Of a DNA stretch of 64,000 nt, positions 45,692 through 55,630 are shown one piece after another. How positions within the stretch are numbered: position 1 is the stretch's first letter; each line of letters begins with the position of its first letter. The notes under the pieces were generated by a model. That model searched no databases and was not told the DNA's origin. It saw nothing but the letters and a program-made list of their open reading frames with translations. Origin of the DNA: Paracoccaceae bacterium (GTDB lineage: Bacteria > Pseudomonadota > Alphaproteobacteria > Rhodobacterales > Rhodobacteraceae); contig JAJEBQ010000056.1 in the NCBI GenBank assembly GCA_022822495.1, positions 28,691 through 92,690 of the forward strand. Reading direction: 5' to 3'. The position numbers and the translations under genes were made by a program.

Positions 45692-46618
45692 CTACTTAGA
45701 ATTTCCCAATGCCAAAGTTCTTGCCCGCATCCAACTCATGAATTCCTCCGTGTTACCCTTGAAGTCGTTTATTTCCTCCCTTTCAATTGGATCACCAATA
45801 ATCGGATTTTGAGGCTTCTTCATGGAATGAGCAATTTCGTGCAGTAGCAGGGATTGCCTGAGTGTGGGTGAAATCAAATTGGCCCAATGGTACCATCGGC
45901 TGTTTTCACCTGGGAAAAAGACAGGAACGACACGAGCACTACTTCGTCGAATGAGTTTCGCCGTGAAAGGGTTCCAGGTCGCTTCAACAGAAGATTCAAA
46001 CCAACCAGGTGCAGAAGCCACCTGGCCAGCGGGAAACAAAACTAATACTCCTCCTGCCGCCAAATGCTCCATGGCGAACTTTCGCATGGCAATATTTTGT
46101 TTGACAGAATCTTCAACATGAGGAAAGGCAACAGGAAGAAGATTGTCTTGAATTTCAGGGATGGTGTTAAGCAACTCTCTGGTAAGTATCTTGAAGTCCT
46201 TTCTAACACGTTCACAGAACTCAGCCAAAATCAACCCATCAACCAGACCATGCGGGTGGTTGGCTACCATAATTACAGGACCGGTCCTGGGAATTTTGTT
46301 AATTTGTTCTTGCGGCGTCAGGAGGTCAATTTGTAACAGTTCAAGTGCTTTACTGAAAAATGTCTGGTTCGGAAACCGCCCGGTACTTTCATAAATTCGA
46401 ATCAACCGAATGAGAGTTAATTTACCAGTGAACCATTCAATAATTCGTATAATGGTGCCTCGATAAGACTCTGGAAAGGTGTTGCCATAAGATAATTGCT
46501 TACTTTTATAGGGCTGATAATCGGGATCATCGGTGAAGGGCTTTTCGTACCCTTCAGGGAATCCGGTGAGATCAGAAACTACTACAGAGTGGTCGTCGTG
46601 ACGGTCATGATTCTTCAT
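45692..46618 (-). CDS. lysophospholipid acyltransferase-family protein
   Basis: This ~308-residue protein has the acyltransferase block I VANHPHGLVDG (NH-x4-D type, as NHPHGLVD) and the block III-like VLFPAGQVAS. It would acylate a glycerolipid or similar acceptor at the membrane. ATG 46618 is preferred to 46633. It overlaps the 3' end of the HPr gene by 14 bp, so it belongs to the same transcription unit as the PTS genes, an unusual partner for them. Confidence 0.8.
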   Translation of the reverse strand: MKNHDRHDDHSVVVSDLTGFPEGYEKPFTDDPDYQPYKSKQLSYGNTFPESYRGTIIRIIEWFTGKLTLIRLIRIYESTGRFPNQTFFSKALELLQIDLLTPQEQINKIPRTGPVIMVANHPHGLVDGLILAEFCERVRKDFKILTRELLNTIPEIQDNLLPVAFPHVEDSVKQNIAMRKFAMEHLAAGGVLVLFPAGQVASAPGWFESSVEATWNPFTAKLIRRSSARVVPVFFPGENSRWYHWANLISPTLRQSLLLHEIAHSMKKPQNPIIGDPIEREEINDFKGNTEEFMSWMRARTLALGNSK

Positions 46619-46877
46619 AAAACTTTTCCGCAACCAAATTTTCCAGTGCTAACTTCAGTTCTTCTTGATCATCGCCGAAGATTTCAATCGAAATGGTTGA
46701 CCCTTTGGAAGCAGCCAAGGTCAATAACCCCATAATAGAGTCGCCTGCTACAGTTAATCCATTGAACGAAACTTCAACCTCAGACTTGTATTGCTCCACC
46801 AGTTCTACAAATTTGGCAGAAGCCCTGGCATGCAGCCCTTTTTCGTTGATTATTTCGAGATCACATTTAACGGCCAT
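46605..46877 (-). CDS. ptsH: HPr phosphocarrier protein
   Basis: This 90-residue HPr has the PTS phosphorylation histidine in KGLHARASAKFVE (His16) and the regulatory-serine region DSIMGLLTLAAS used by HPr kinase. In alphaproteobacteria HPr mostly has a regulatory role. It follows the EIIA gene by 6 bp and overlaps the acyltransferase downstream. Confidence 0.93.
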   Translation of the reverse strand: MAVKCDLEIINEKGLHARASAKFVELVEQYKSEVEVSFNGLTVAGDSIMGLLTLAASKGSTISIEIFGDDQEELKLALENLVAEKFYEES

Positions 46878-46883
46878 ATATGG

Positions 46884-47270
46884 TTACCTTTCGTCATAAA
46901 TTCTGATGTGCTGCCGTCCAGCTTCAAAAGCAAGCTTGGTGGCTTCTGAAAGGCTTTTGTTTCTTGATTTCACAAGCTTAATCAACATTGGAAGGTTAAC
47001 ACCCGTCAGGATTGTGCCAGGTGTTTTCCGACATGCGCAAACAGATAAGTTCGATGGTGAACTCCCGTAAATATCGGTTAGAATGACGACCCCAGCCCCT
47101 TGGTCAACCTCACAAATAGCAGTACAGATTTCATCTTCCTTGGCCAAGCGATCAGTCTGATCATCCATAGTGATGGCTGTCAGATACTGTTGCTTCCCCA
47201 AAATCTGTTCAAGGCAATCACACAATTCAAGTGCAAAATTGCCGTTGGCAACAACCACAATACCGATCAC
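46884..47270 (-). CDS. EIIA-Man-like PTS protein lacking the active histidine
   Basis: This 128-residue protein starts at GTG 47270 as MIGIVVVANGNFALEL. The family has THG at this point, with the histidine as phosphorylation site; here it is ANG (codons GCC AAC GGC), so histidine is replaced by asparagine. The rest of the fold is present (GVVILTDIYGSSPSNLS, GVNLPMLIKLV). It therefore probably cannot carry phosphate from HPr. It may act as a phosphorylation-independent regulator, or be in early decay. It sits in the order hprK, EIIA, ptsH typical of alphaproteobacteria. Confidence 0.85.
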   Translation of the reverse strand: MIGIVVVANGNFALELCDCLEQILGKQQYLTAITMDDQTDRLAKEDEICTAICEVDQGAGVVILTDIYGSSPSNLSVCACRKTPGTILTGVNLPMLIKLVKSRNKSLSEATKLAFEAGRQHIRIYDER

Positions 47271-47383
47271 AAGGACAGACCTCCATCGCGATTTGGTAAG
47301 AGCTGAGGATTATTCCCGAGTGAAATAAATTTCAGGTAATTTACCATGGAAGTTGAAACTCTCATAAAGAAATTCAGTCAATC

Positions 47384-47818
47384 CTAGTGCAATCGTTCAC
47401 CAGATAGCAATACATTTAATGCTTGAGCTACGAAACTATTCCCTTGAGCATAAATGCATGGGACTTCTTGATTAAAAAACTTTAAGGTGCGCAATGGAGG
47501 TAAACGTTTTGTTTCCTTTTTCGATAGATCTACAACGGTTGAGAGTTTGATTCCCTCACACCAGGGGACTTTAAATATACCAACATATCTCGATTCTATC
47601 ATTCCGGAATTACTGTCAAGTGGTTTCAGATACAAACCATCTGATCTTTCCTCAATGACTGTTTGATCGTCAGCCACAAGTTGAGACCCAAGCGAAATCA
47701 TTTTCATCGCTAATGTACTTTTGCCGGAACCTGAACGACCAATTATAAGGACTCCTTTATCTCCAAATGCAATAGCAGACGCTTTCAGCACCCTTTCCTT
47801 GTTTGAAGGTTTGAACAT
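47384..47818 (-). CDS. hprK: HPr kinase/phosphorylase, short alphaproteobacterial form
   Basis: This 144-residue protein is only the C-terminal kinase domain, as usual in alphaproteobacteria. It has Walker A GRSGSGKSTLAMKM, the acidic pair in LVADDQT and the signature region IESRYVGIFKVP, where most family members have E-R-G-x-G. It would phosphorylate the serine of HPr. It lies 4 bp downstream of the aldolase gene and 113 bp upstream of the EIIA gene. Confidence 0.9.
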   Translation of the reverse strand: MFKPSNKERVLKASAIAFGDKGVLIIGRSGSGKSTLAMKMISLGSQLVADDQTVIEERSDGLYLKPLDSNSGMIESRYVGIFKVPWCEGIKLSTVVDLSKKETKRLPPLRTLKFFNQEVPCIYAQGNSFVAQALNVLLSGERLH

Positions 47819-47822
47819 TCAT

Positions 47823-48647
47823 TTAATAGCTGGAAGTCTGGTCTTTTTTCATGCTTCCACCACCTTCCATGAGATTCAATCCTTGACGAACCTCGGAGAT
47901 GTTCTGCTTGGATGCACCTGAAAGTAACCTGACATCACTGAGCAGTGTCACAAGATCAAAGCCCCATTCAACTGCTTTAATTGCGTATTCAGATGATCCT
48001 GTATGAATCCCGGCGATTATGCCCTCATCCTTGCAAGCAAACATGATATTTTTGATGCATTCAATCATTTCCGGTTCCTGGCGGTCCAGTCCTGGAGGTA
48101 GTGCACCATTCGTAATTCCCAAAGTAAGGTCAGCTGGGCCAATATAAACACCATCAATACCTGGCGTTGTTACTATTTCCCGAAGATTGGAGTAAGCTTC
48201 AGCCGTCTCAATCATGGCAAAGCAGGTAACATTGTCATTGGCTTCTTTGTAATAATTATCCCCTGCTCCAAAAAGTGCCCTGGTCGGGCCAAAACTGCGT
48301 GTTCCCAATGGCGGATAACGGACATAAGACGCCAATTCTTCAGCTTGTGAACGATTATTGATCATCGGACAGACAATTCCATAGGCTCCGGCATCAAGGG
48401 TTTTCATAATAATCCCTGGTTCCAACCAAGGAACCCTTGCCATCGGTGTTGTATTACTGGCCCGCATGGTCTGAATCATCCTTACAGCATCTGTGTAATC
48501 AATTACTCCGTGCTGCATGTCGATGGTAATACTGTCATATCCCTGGGCAGCAAGAATTTCAGAAACAAAGGGATTGGCTATCGAACACCACGCATTAATG
48601 ACAGGTCTCTTTTCATTGAAGGCCTTTTGTACTCTATTTTTAATCAT
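47823..48647 (-). CDS. HpcH/HpaI-family aldolase
   Basis: This 274-residue class II aldolase-fold protein has the family motifs ITIDMQHGVIDYTDAV, ARVPWLEPGIIMKTLDAGAYGIVCPMINN, and FAMIETAEAYSNLREIVTTPGIDGVYIGPADL (metal-binding Glu and Asp). Such enzymes cleave or form 2-keto-3-deoxy acids or 4-hydroxy-2-oxo acids. ATG 48647 follows GGGAAG; the frame extends to 48677. It is directly upstream of hprK (4 bp gap), so it is co-transcribed with the PTS genes in place of the chvIG sensor genes often found there. Confidence 0.88.
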   Translation of the reverse strand: MIKNRVQKAFNEKRPVINAWCSIANPFVSEILAAQGYDSITIDMQHGVIDYTDAVRMIQTMRASNTTPMARVPWLEPGIIMKTLDAGAYGIVCPMINNRSQAEELASYVRYPPLGTRSFGPTRALFGAGDNYYKEANDNVTCFAMIETAEAYSNLREIVTTPGIDGVYIGPADLTLGITNGALPPGLDRQEPEMIECIKNIMFACKDEGIIAGIHTGSSEYAIKAVEWGFDLVTLLSDVRLLSGASKQNISEVRQGLNLMEGGGSMKKDQTSSY

Positions 48648-48959
48648 AAACTTCCCGTATCTAATTACCCGGGTCAAACGATTGTTATGTTGTGATTTAC
48701 AATCAAGACCTCAGCCAATTTTTGATACTAGATTTTGTAAGGGAATTTTCAAGTTAAACTCTTGAACCGATTGTAATTGGATCAGTAATTTGTTGAAATG
48801 TGCCACAATCAATCAGCTCTGAATTCCTGAATCAGGCATTTGGTAGATAACTTTATGCTAATCGATATTAAACCTAAATCAGGAAGGCAAAAGCCTCTAT
48901 TGTTCCAGTAATTCCCGCTAGCAACATTTTTCTTAAAATGGTGCTTGTCTGTATTATGT

Positions 48960-49640
48960 TAAGGGCCGGTTTTTGTTTTCCAGGTATTTTCGGGACAGGT
49001 AACGGATTACAACGGCTTGATTTCCACCCCCAAACCGGGCCGACCACCCCGTTTTTGAACGCATCGGACACACGCCACCCGTCCGCCGGAGAAAGCCCCG
49101 TCGCCACCTGTCCTGAACACGCCCAGAACCGCTTGTTTCATCACGGTGTCAGGTCACCGCCGGCGGTCCCCTTGTCCTGCGTCCGGCCAAGTGATTCAGA
49201 AGATGGTCCCACCCCTGAAGGTCAAGGACATCGCATAGAGACAGCATGCGCCGCCACAGGGTCGTTCGTGAGCCGGCCGCCGCCAGGGCTTCTCGGAAGA
49301 CCGGCCTCCATCAGCCCCTCAAGATTGTCCCGGGTGATCTCGTGATCCGTAATCCATCCAAACCGCCTGATGATTTCCGGTTCAAGCCGTGTCCGGCCGC
49401 CCCCCCCCCTTTTTTGCGGATCGTCCGTGCCGGAATGCGTTCCCTCAAGTCCAGAGCATTGCCCCTGAGGTCAGGGTTGTTGGCATTCAACCGGACACCG
49501 TTCCGCCAGCAAAAGGTGAGGGTCCGGCCATCCTCCTTGGTGACCACCCATCGCCTTCCACCCTCGGCAAGTTGGGAAGAAACGGTCTTGTGGCCCTTCT
49601 CCTTCGCCCCAATGATGACATTCATGCCCAGCTCTCGTAA
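48960..49640 (-). pseudogene. DDE transposase remnant (ISNCY/IS4-superfamily-like), C-terminal half
   Basis: A 104-codon frame (49625-49311) reads MNVIIGAKEKGHKTVSSQLAEGG ... WVVTKEDGRTLTFCWRNGVRLNANN, then TDHEIT and further scrambled segments down to 48960. It resembles the middle and C-terminal part of the transposases whose N-terminal half occurs at 57363-57929. It contains many stops and a 10-C run (49400-49409). GC content is well above the flanks. The family call is tentative. Confidence 0.45.
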
Positions 49641-50084
49641 CTACCGTATTCACACATCTTTCCGGGGATCGGTGGACCATTATTCAACCGTTACTATTGG
49701 GGTATATTTAAATTCGGTATTGACAAGGGCAAAGATTGCCAAACCTGCCATCAATCAATCGGGCAGGCTGTACTTGCGATAATGGACCGGATCAGGAATG
49801 GAGGCAAAGACCTTGTGAAGGAGGATAACAGATCCGGCATGGATAAATACCGGTGAAGGACATGGTAGGACATGAAACTGCTCGTAACGATGACTTAAGG
49901 TAAACTTTTGTTATTGGGTTGAAAAAAAAGGAATCATGAAAAAATGGCAAAAGCTGTTTTGAAGGGGGGTACGAAAAATAAAATTCCTCAGCCACGTAAA
50001 CGCCCTGTTTAAGAGAAAACTAAATTCTAGCGGGAATTACTGATGAAAAAACCAGGTGTCATATATACGGAACAAAATGGCAGT
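49641..50084. other. intergenic region, no gene recognised
   Basis: This 444-bp stretch separates the transposase remnant from the ISAs1 left end. A minus-strand frame at 49792-49995 has no recognisable feature. Confidence 0.35.
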
Positions 50085-51296
50085 CAGGGTAATCGCTTTT
50101 AAAATTTTTATTTCCTCTTTTGGTTATTTAATCCCATACTGTCTCAAAATAAACAACATTATTTTGAGGGGATTACGGATCCCCGACGTCGTAACGCAAC
50201 CCGCCATGATCTTCATGAAATGCTGATGATTGCCCTATTGACGGTCCTCTCGGGCGGTGAAACCTGTACCGACATGGCTCAATTTGGCCGTGAAAAGAAA
50301 GCTTTTCTTCGTCGTTTCATGACCCTGAAGCCATGGCATCCCCAGCCCTGAGGCGTTCTCGGATCTCTTCACTTGCCTCAACCCTCAGGAACTTGGCCGG
50401 ACCCTGGCCCGTCTTTCGGTTGACTGGAGTGATCGTCTCAAGGCTCGGCTTCCCGATGCGGTTGACGATGTCATTGCTCTTGATTACAAAGCTTTACGGC
50501 ATTCTTTTTCCGAGGCAACCGATCGTTAGCCCCTACATCTGGTCCATGCCTTTGCCACCGGGACAAAATTAGTCCTGGCCCAAGTGAAAGTCGATGGCAC
50601 ATCAAACGAGATCACAGCCCTTCCAGCCTTGCTTGCTATTCAGGGACGGACCGTGACCTTGGATGCGATGCAGACACAACGCGAGACCGCACGGTCTCTC
50701 ACCGATGCCGGTGGAACCTCCATCTGTGCTCTTAAGGGGAATCAAAAAACACTGTACGAGGATGTCAAACTGTTTTTAGACGATCCCGATCAGGCGTCGT
50801 CCATCAAGGCCTCCAACCCCGATGTTGCCACCGGGCATGGCCGGATTGAAACCCGCACCGCATCGGTGTGCCATGACATTGACGGGTTGCACGAGCATGA
50901 CGGGCCGGCCTTGGCGGCGATTGGATCGGTTACAGCACAACGCGAGATACGGGGTAAGCAGAGTAGTGAGACCCGCTATTTTATTATGAACAAGAACCGG
51001 ACACCGGAACAATTACGCCGGCAAGTCCGATCCCACTGGGCGATTGAGAACGCGCTTCATTGGGTTCTCGATGTGACAATGAACGAAGATTATTGACGCA
51101 ACCGTACGGGGCCGGAGAACTTGGCGGCCCTACGAAGGTTGGCCCTCAATCTGGCTCGTTTGGCCGTAGACAACAGGACTCCATCCATTTGGGGAAGACT
51201 TAAAAAAGCCGGATGGAATCACAATTATGCATTGAAACTCATCAGTTTGGCTGAACTTTTACCTGAAAATGGGGCAGTTCAAAAGCGATAGCCCTG
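50085..51296 (+). mobile_element. ISAs1-family element with 9-bp target duplication
   Basis: The 1212-bp element has imperfect inverted ends CAGGGTAATCGCTTTTAAAA and CAGGGCTATCGCTTTTGAAC (right end in reverse complement). It is flanked by an exact 9-bp repeat AATGGCAGT (50076-50084 and 51297-51305). Its transposase is broken. A short derivative with the same ends lies at 26541-26825. Confidence 0.9.
50159..51289 (+). pseudogene. ISAs1-family transposase, broken
   Basis: The N-terminus (FEGITDPRRRNATRHDLHEMLMIALLTVLSGGETC) runs to a frameshift near 50335, then FSDLFTCLNPQELGRTLARLS, DVIALDYKALRHSFSEATDR followed by a TAG (50527), PLHLVHAFATGTKLVLAQVKVDGTSNEITALPALL, DAMQTQRETA, LKGNQKTLYEDV and WAIENALHWVLDVTMNEDY before a TGA (51094). 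The tail ends KLISLAELLPENGAVQKR. At least three lesions; non-functional. Confidence 0.88.
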
Positions 51297-51681
51297 AATG
51301 GCAGTGAATGGGGATTGACAACGCAGGAAATCCCCTTAATGATGGGAGTAACGGAAGAGTAGTACTGGACAAAGTTCAGTTTAAGAGCCTTTCAGTTTTT
51401 ATGACGCAACTATTCAGGTATGGAACTTGTCAATATATTGAACTTCAGTAGGATTTTTGCCTATATCTTGAAGGTATTAGAAATTTGCAGAAATAAATGT
51501 AAAGGAACTGTGCTGAAAAATATATTTGGGGTACCGATTTTTCCTAATTTCAGGGCACTCAGGATACCTGAAAAGTTACGTTATGGCTTTTTATATTTTA
51601 ATATGATCTCCTTAATTTATAGTTCTCATTTTTATTTATAGTATCACAACATTCGAAATAAAAAGATTCAAGTTAAGTTTT
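51297..51681. other. intergenic region upstream of the type III R-M genes
   Basis: A promoter for the mod gene is expected here. GCAACTATTCAGGTA at 51406-51420 matches the ends of the IS66 element (33.3-35.0 kb) and may be a relic end. A 73-codon frame at 51420-51641 has no recognisable feature. Confidence 0.4.
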
Positions 51682-53400
51682 ATGGCGGAATTAAATAGTA
51701 AATTTCAAGATTGGAGTAGGGATGAACTCATTAATGAAATTACTCGACTAACCAAGGATAAAAAGTTTGGTTTGGTTTGGGAAGAAAAAGAAGATGAAGT
51801 TGTAGAGAAATGTAAAACCAAATTTCCAGTCTGGGATGAAGTAAAAGATAAGGAAATTTGTTTAGATCCAACCAAACCAACAAACATACTTATTGAGGGC
51901 GATAACTACCATACACTTTCAGTTCTGAGTTATACCCATAAAGGTAAGGTTGATTTCATTTATATAGATCCACCTTACAACACCGGTAATAAAAGTTGGA
52001 AATATAATAATAAGTTCGTAGATAAGGAGGATGGTTTTAGACATAGTAAGTGGCTTTCCTTCATATCCAAAAGGCTTGAGCTTTCTAAGCACTTATTGAA
52101 AAAATGCGGAATGATTGTTGTTACAATTGATGATTATGAAATTGGTCCTTTACGTTTATTGATGGATGAAATTTTTGGAGAACAAAATAGATTAGGCCTG
52201 GTAACCATAATGCACAATCCTGGAGGAAGAAGTGACGATCAATATTTTGCTACATCACATGAGTATTGCTTGGTATATGGTAAGTATCATGGTGAGACCG
52301 CCACATATAAATTACCTCTATCTGAAGAACAGAAATCAAATTATAATTATAAAGACGAGATATCTTTCTATAAATTAGCACAATTTAGAAGAGGTGGTTC
52401 AAATTCCACACCTAAAGAACGACCCAATTTATTTTACCCCATATACTATAACTCTAATACTGGCGATATCAGTATTAGTAAGAGAGAAAACTATGAAGAA
52501 ATTTTACCTCTTGATAATCAAGGCAATAAACGTGTATGGCGCTGGTCAAAGGAAACCCTAAAGCAAAGAAAAAATACCGAAATTATAGTTAAAAATACCA
52601 AAGGCAAAATTTCAATTTATACTAAAGACAGGATTAAGGAAGGTAGAACACCTAAAACAGTTTGGGTTGATCCAAAATATGATGCATCATCTCATGGCAC
52701 AAAGCTACTCCAGAAAATATTAGGAAAACGCAACGCCTTTGATTATCCTAAATCATTGTATGCAGTGAAAGATATGTTAGAAATAGGAGTACAAGGAAAA
52801 AAAGATGCAATAATTTTGGATTTTTTCGCAGGATCAGGAACTACTGGACATGCTGTTTTGGAATTGAATAAAGAGGATGGAGGTAATCGAAAATTTATTC
52901 TTTCTACCAACAATGAGGATAACAATAAAGAAGGAAGTAAAATCGCTCCAGATATCTGTTACCCACGGCTCAAAAAAGTAATTGAAGGCTATAAAAGTGG
53001 TAATGATTGTTTTGAGGGGCTAGGGGGCAATCTAAAATATTATCGTACATCATATATACCTGCATTAATCACTGACAAAAATAAACTTATGCTAGCAGAG
53101 AAATTAATTGAAATTTTATGTGTACGCGAAGAAACTTATCAACTCGTAACTACCGCTAGTACTAAGGGGTTTAAATTATATAAAGGTCATAGTTCTTACA
53201 CTGGGATTTTATTTGATCTACTAGAAATTAGTAATTTCAAAAAAACGATAACAGAAATAGACTTCCCATTTAGGGTTTATGTATTTTCTCTTGGTGGTGA
53301 TAGTTTTATTGAAGAATTTTCAGATGTAAGTGATAAAGTCACCCTCCTCCCATTACCCGAGGGGATATTACGGGTTTATAAAAGATTGTTTCAATTATAA
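51682..53400 (+). CDS. mod: type III restriction-modification DNA methyltransferase (Mod)
   Basis: This 572-residue N6-adenine methyltransferase has the catalytic motif IV IDPPYNTGN near residue 97 and, later, the SAM-binding motif I FFAGSGTTGHAVLELN near residue 382. That order is the beta class used by type III Mod subunits. The region between (about 175-345) is the target-recognition domain that sets the methylated sequence, which cannot be predicted here. Mod both methylates and specifies the site for the Res subunit encoded 4 bp downstream. The gene is AT-rich relative to the surrounding transposases and intact. Confidence 0.93.
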   Translation: MAELNSKFQDWSRDELINEITRLTKDKKFGLVWEEKEDEVVEKCKTKFPVWDEVKDKEICLDPTKPTNILIEGDNYHTLSVLSYTHKGKVDFIYIDPPYNTGNKSWKYNNKFVDKEDGFRHSKWLSFISKRLELSKHLLKKCGMIVVTIDDYEIGPLRLLMDEIFGEQNRLGLVTIMHNPGGRSDDQYFATSHEYCLVYGKYHGETATYKLPLSEEQKSNYNYKDEISFYKLAQFRRGGSNSTPKERPNLFYPIYYNSNTGDISISKRENYEEILPLDNQGNKRVWRWSKETLKQRKNTEIIVKNTKGKISIYTKDRIKEGRTPKTVWVDPKYDASSHGTKLLQKILGKRNAFDYPKSLYAVKDMLEIGVQGKKDAIILDFFAGSGTTGHAVLELNKEDGGNRKFILSTNNEDNNKEGSKIAPDICYPRLKKVIEGYKSGNDCFEGLGGNLKYYRTSYIPALITDKNKLMLAEKLIEILCVREETYQLVTTASTKGFKLYKGHSSYTGILFDLLEISNFKKTITEIDFPFRVYVFSLGGDSFIEEFSDVSDKVTLLPLPEGILRVYKRLFQL

Positions 53401-53404
53401 GCCC

Positions 53405-55630
53405 ATGCAACTAAAACAGTATCAGCAACAAGCCGTGCAAGAGTTATTGAAGGATTCTAAAAAACTTTTAGGACAATCAGGCAGGAAAAAACTCATTTTT
53501 AAGGCTCCTACAGGATCTGGTAAGACTGTAATGATGGCAGAGTTTTTGAAATTAATTTCCAATGACTCTGAGGTATCTGAACCACTTTCGTTTATTTGGA
53601 CAGCACCAAGAAAACTTCATGAACAAAGCAAAAGGAAATTGGAAAAATATTTTGAAAATTCCAATTACTTGGAGTGTTCAGTTTTTGAAGATTTAGACAG
53701 CAGAAAAATTTGTGAAAATGAAATTTTGTTCTTTAATTGGGAAAGTATCAATAAAAAAGATAATGTATATATCCGCAAAAACGAGAAGGAAAACAATCTC
53801 AGTTCTGTAATACAGCGAACAAAAAATTCAGGATGCAGTCTTGTACTTATCATAGATGAAAGTCATCATCATGCCTCTAGCGAAATTTCAAAAAAACTAA
53901 TCGATGAAATATCTCCAAAATTAACGGTTGAGGTTACTGCAACACCATTAACATTAAACACAGATACTGACAAGATTGTAAACGTTCCGTTAGATGACGT
54001 AAAGTCAGAAGGAATGATTAAAAATTCAGTCGTACTAAACCCTGAATTTGATAATTTGTTGGATGAAGAGGAGTTAGAAAGTTCCCTTGCGGAGGGTTCT
54101 GACGCAATGGTACTTGGCGCAGCAATCAAAAAGCGAAATGAACTAGCGATTGCATACAATAATACTGGTGCGAATATAAACCCGCTTATTTTAATTCAAT
54201 TACCTGACAAGATCACAGGGGTAGAAGATCAGTTGAAAGGTGATGTGATCAGGTTATTGAAGTCAAACTATAACATTACAGTTGAGAACGGTAAATTAGG
54301 AATATATCTTTCTACCGAGAAGAAAAATCTAGAAAATATTTCAAAGAATAATCATGAAACTGAGGTATTGATTTTTAAGCAGGCAATTGCACTTGGTTGG
54401 GATTGTCCGAGGGCCCAAGTGCTAGTTCTATTTCGTAATTGGAAAAGCATTACTTTTTCTTTACAAACCGTTGGGCGTATAATGCGCATGCCAGAACCAG
54501 ATAAAGGTCATTATAAAAACAATATATTGAACGAAGCTTATGTCTACACGAATTTAAGCCGAATTTATATTAACGAAGAGGTCACACAAGACTATTTCAC
54601 AATCAATACCTGCAGTCGGATTGACTATTATAGACCAATTAACCTTGTATCCTATCACAGAATCCGTCACCGTGAAAAAACTCGACTTTCACCATTATTT
54701 CTTGAATTGTTTTTACAAGAAGCAAAGAACTATTCACTTAAAAAGAAAATAAGAACCAAAAATCAGAAATTGCAGATGAGTTTTATTTCAGAATACGAAA
54801 CTGAAAATGTTGGAGATCTTCTGGGTGAAGAAATTTTGGCAGATAAAAATGTGGATACAGAAAATGAATATGATTTGCAAAAGTTATTTGATTTTTTTGT
54901 ACGCCAAAATCTAGCACCTTTCTATCCTGAAGATCGTTCTATTGGGAGGGTTAAGGAAGCGATTTATAAGTTCTTTTCGATTGAGATGAAAATCGATTAC
55001 TCAAAAAAGTTTAATACAATAATTAAAATTGTTTTGAGTGAGGAAAATGATACGCATTTTAAAAATGTATTAGATATGACAAAGGGGATTTACATTGCTG
55101 AAGTACAAAAAAGAGAAAATGAGTTTATAGAAGATATAGAATGGGAAGTACCTGTGAGTATTAATTTTGGTGGAAAATACAAAAAACTAAATACGACGAA
55201 GTCAGTAATGCAACCTTTTTTCTATGATTATCGTTGGAAAACTGAGGAACAATTTATTGCTAAAATTGAGAAATCCAAAATAGTTGTATGGTGGTATAAA
55301 AATGGTACTGGGGACAGAACTAATTTCTCTGTAAAATATATGGAGAGAGAAGAAATTAAGTTATTTTACATAGACTTTATTGTGAAGTTTACAGATGGGC
55401 GTCTAGGATTGTTTGACACCAAATCAGGCAACACTATTAGATCATCCCGTGATAAAATAGATGGTTTAAAAGCTTATGTTAAAAAGTATGGTTCCAAGAA
55501 AAACATATTTGGAGGTATAGTTTCCAACACTGACCCAATAAATTTTAGTGGGCGCTGGATGATTTTTACTGGCTTGGGTAAAGACCTAGTAGCAAATGAT
55601 TTTACGAATTGGGAATTACTTGAACTCTAA
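53405..55630 (+). CDS. res: type III restriction endonuclease subunit (Res)
   Basis: This 741-residue SF2 helicase-nuclease has Walker A APTGSGKTVMMAEF (~residue 35), DEAH-box IIDESHHHASSE (~151), VTATP (~176), motif VI QTVGRIMRMPEP (~353) and a C-terminal PD-(D/E)xK-like strand pair FIVKFTDGRLGLFDTKSG (~residue 660-675). It would translocate on or switch along DNA and cut unmethylated sites when complexed with Mod. ATG 53405 is preferred; the frame runs back to 53330 inside mod. It is somewhat shorter than classical Res subunits (900+). Confidence 0.9.
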   Translation: MQLKQYQQQAVQELLKDSKKLLGQSGRKKLIFKAPTGSGKTVMMAEFLKLISNDSEVSEPLSFIWTAPRKLHEQSKRKLEKYFENSNYLECSVFEDLDSRKICENEILFFNWESINKKDNVYIRKNEKENNLSSVIQRTKNSGCSLVLIIDESHHHASSEISKKLIDEISPKLTVEVTATPLTLNTDTDKIVNVPLDDVKSEGMIKNSVVLNPEFDNLLDEEELESSLAEGSDAMVLGAAIKKRNELAIAYNNTGANINPLILIQLPDKITGVEDQLKGDVIRLLKSNYNITVENGKLGIYLSTEKKNLENISKNNHETEVLIFKQAIALGWDCPRAQVLVLFRNWKSITFSLQTVGRIMRMPEPDKGHYKNNILNEAYVYTNLSRIYINEEVTQDYFTINTCSRIDYYRPINLVSYHRIRHREKTRLSPLFLELFLQEAKNYSLKKKIRTKNQKLQMSFISEYETENVGDLLGEEILADKNVDTENEYDLQKLFDFFVRQNLAPFYPEDRSIGRVKEAIYKFFSIEMKIDYSKKFNTIIKIVLSEENDTHFKNVLDMTKGIYIAEVQKRENEFIEDIEWEVPVSINFGGKYKKLNTTKSVMQPFFYDYRWKTEEQFIAKIEKSKIVVWWYKNGTGDRTNFSVKYMEREEIKLFYIDFIVKFTDGRLGLFDTKSGNTIRSSRDKIDGLKAYVKKYGSKKNIFGGIVSNTDPINFSGRWMIFTGLGKDLVANDFTNWELLEL

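Noticed and set aside
48678..48959. A short gene between the aldolase promoter and the transposase remnant.
   Set aside because: Only frames below 85 codons without ribosome binding sites were present.
50159..51289. ISAs1 transposase as a functional gene by programmed frameshifting.
   Set aside because: Besides the frameshift there are two in-frame stops (50527 and 51094) without slippery sequences, so it is simply broken.
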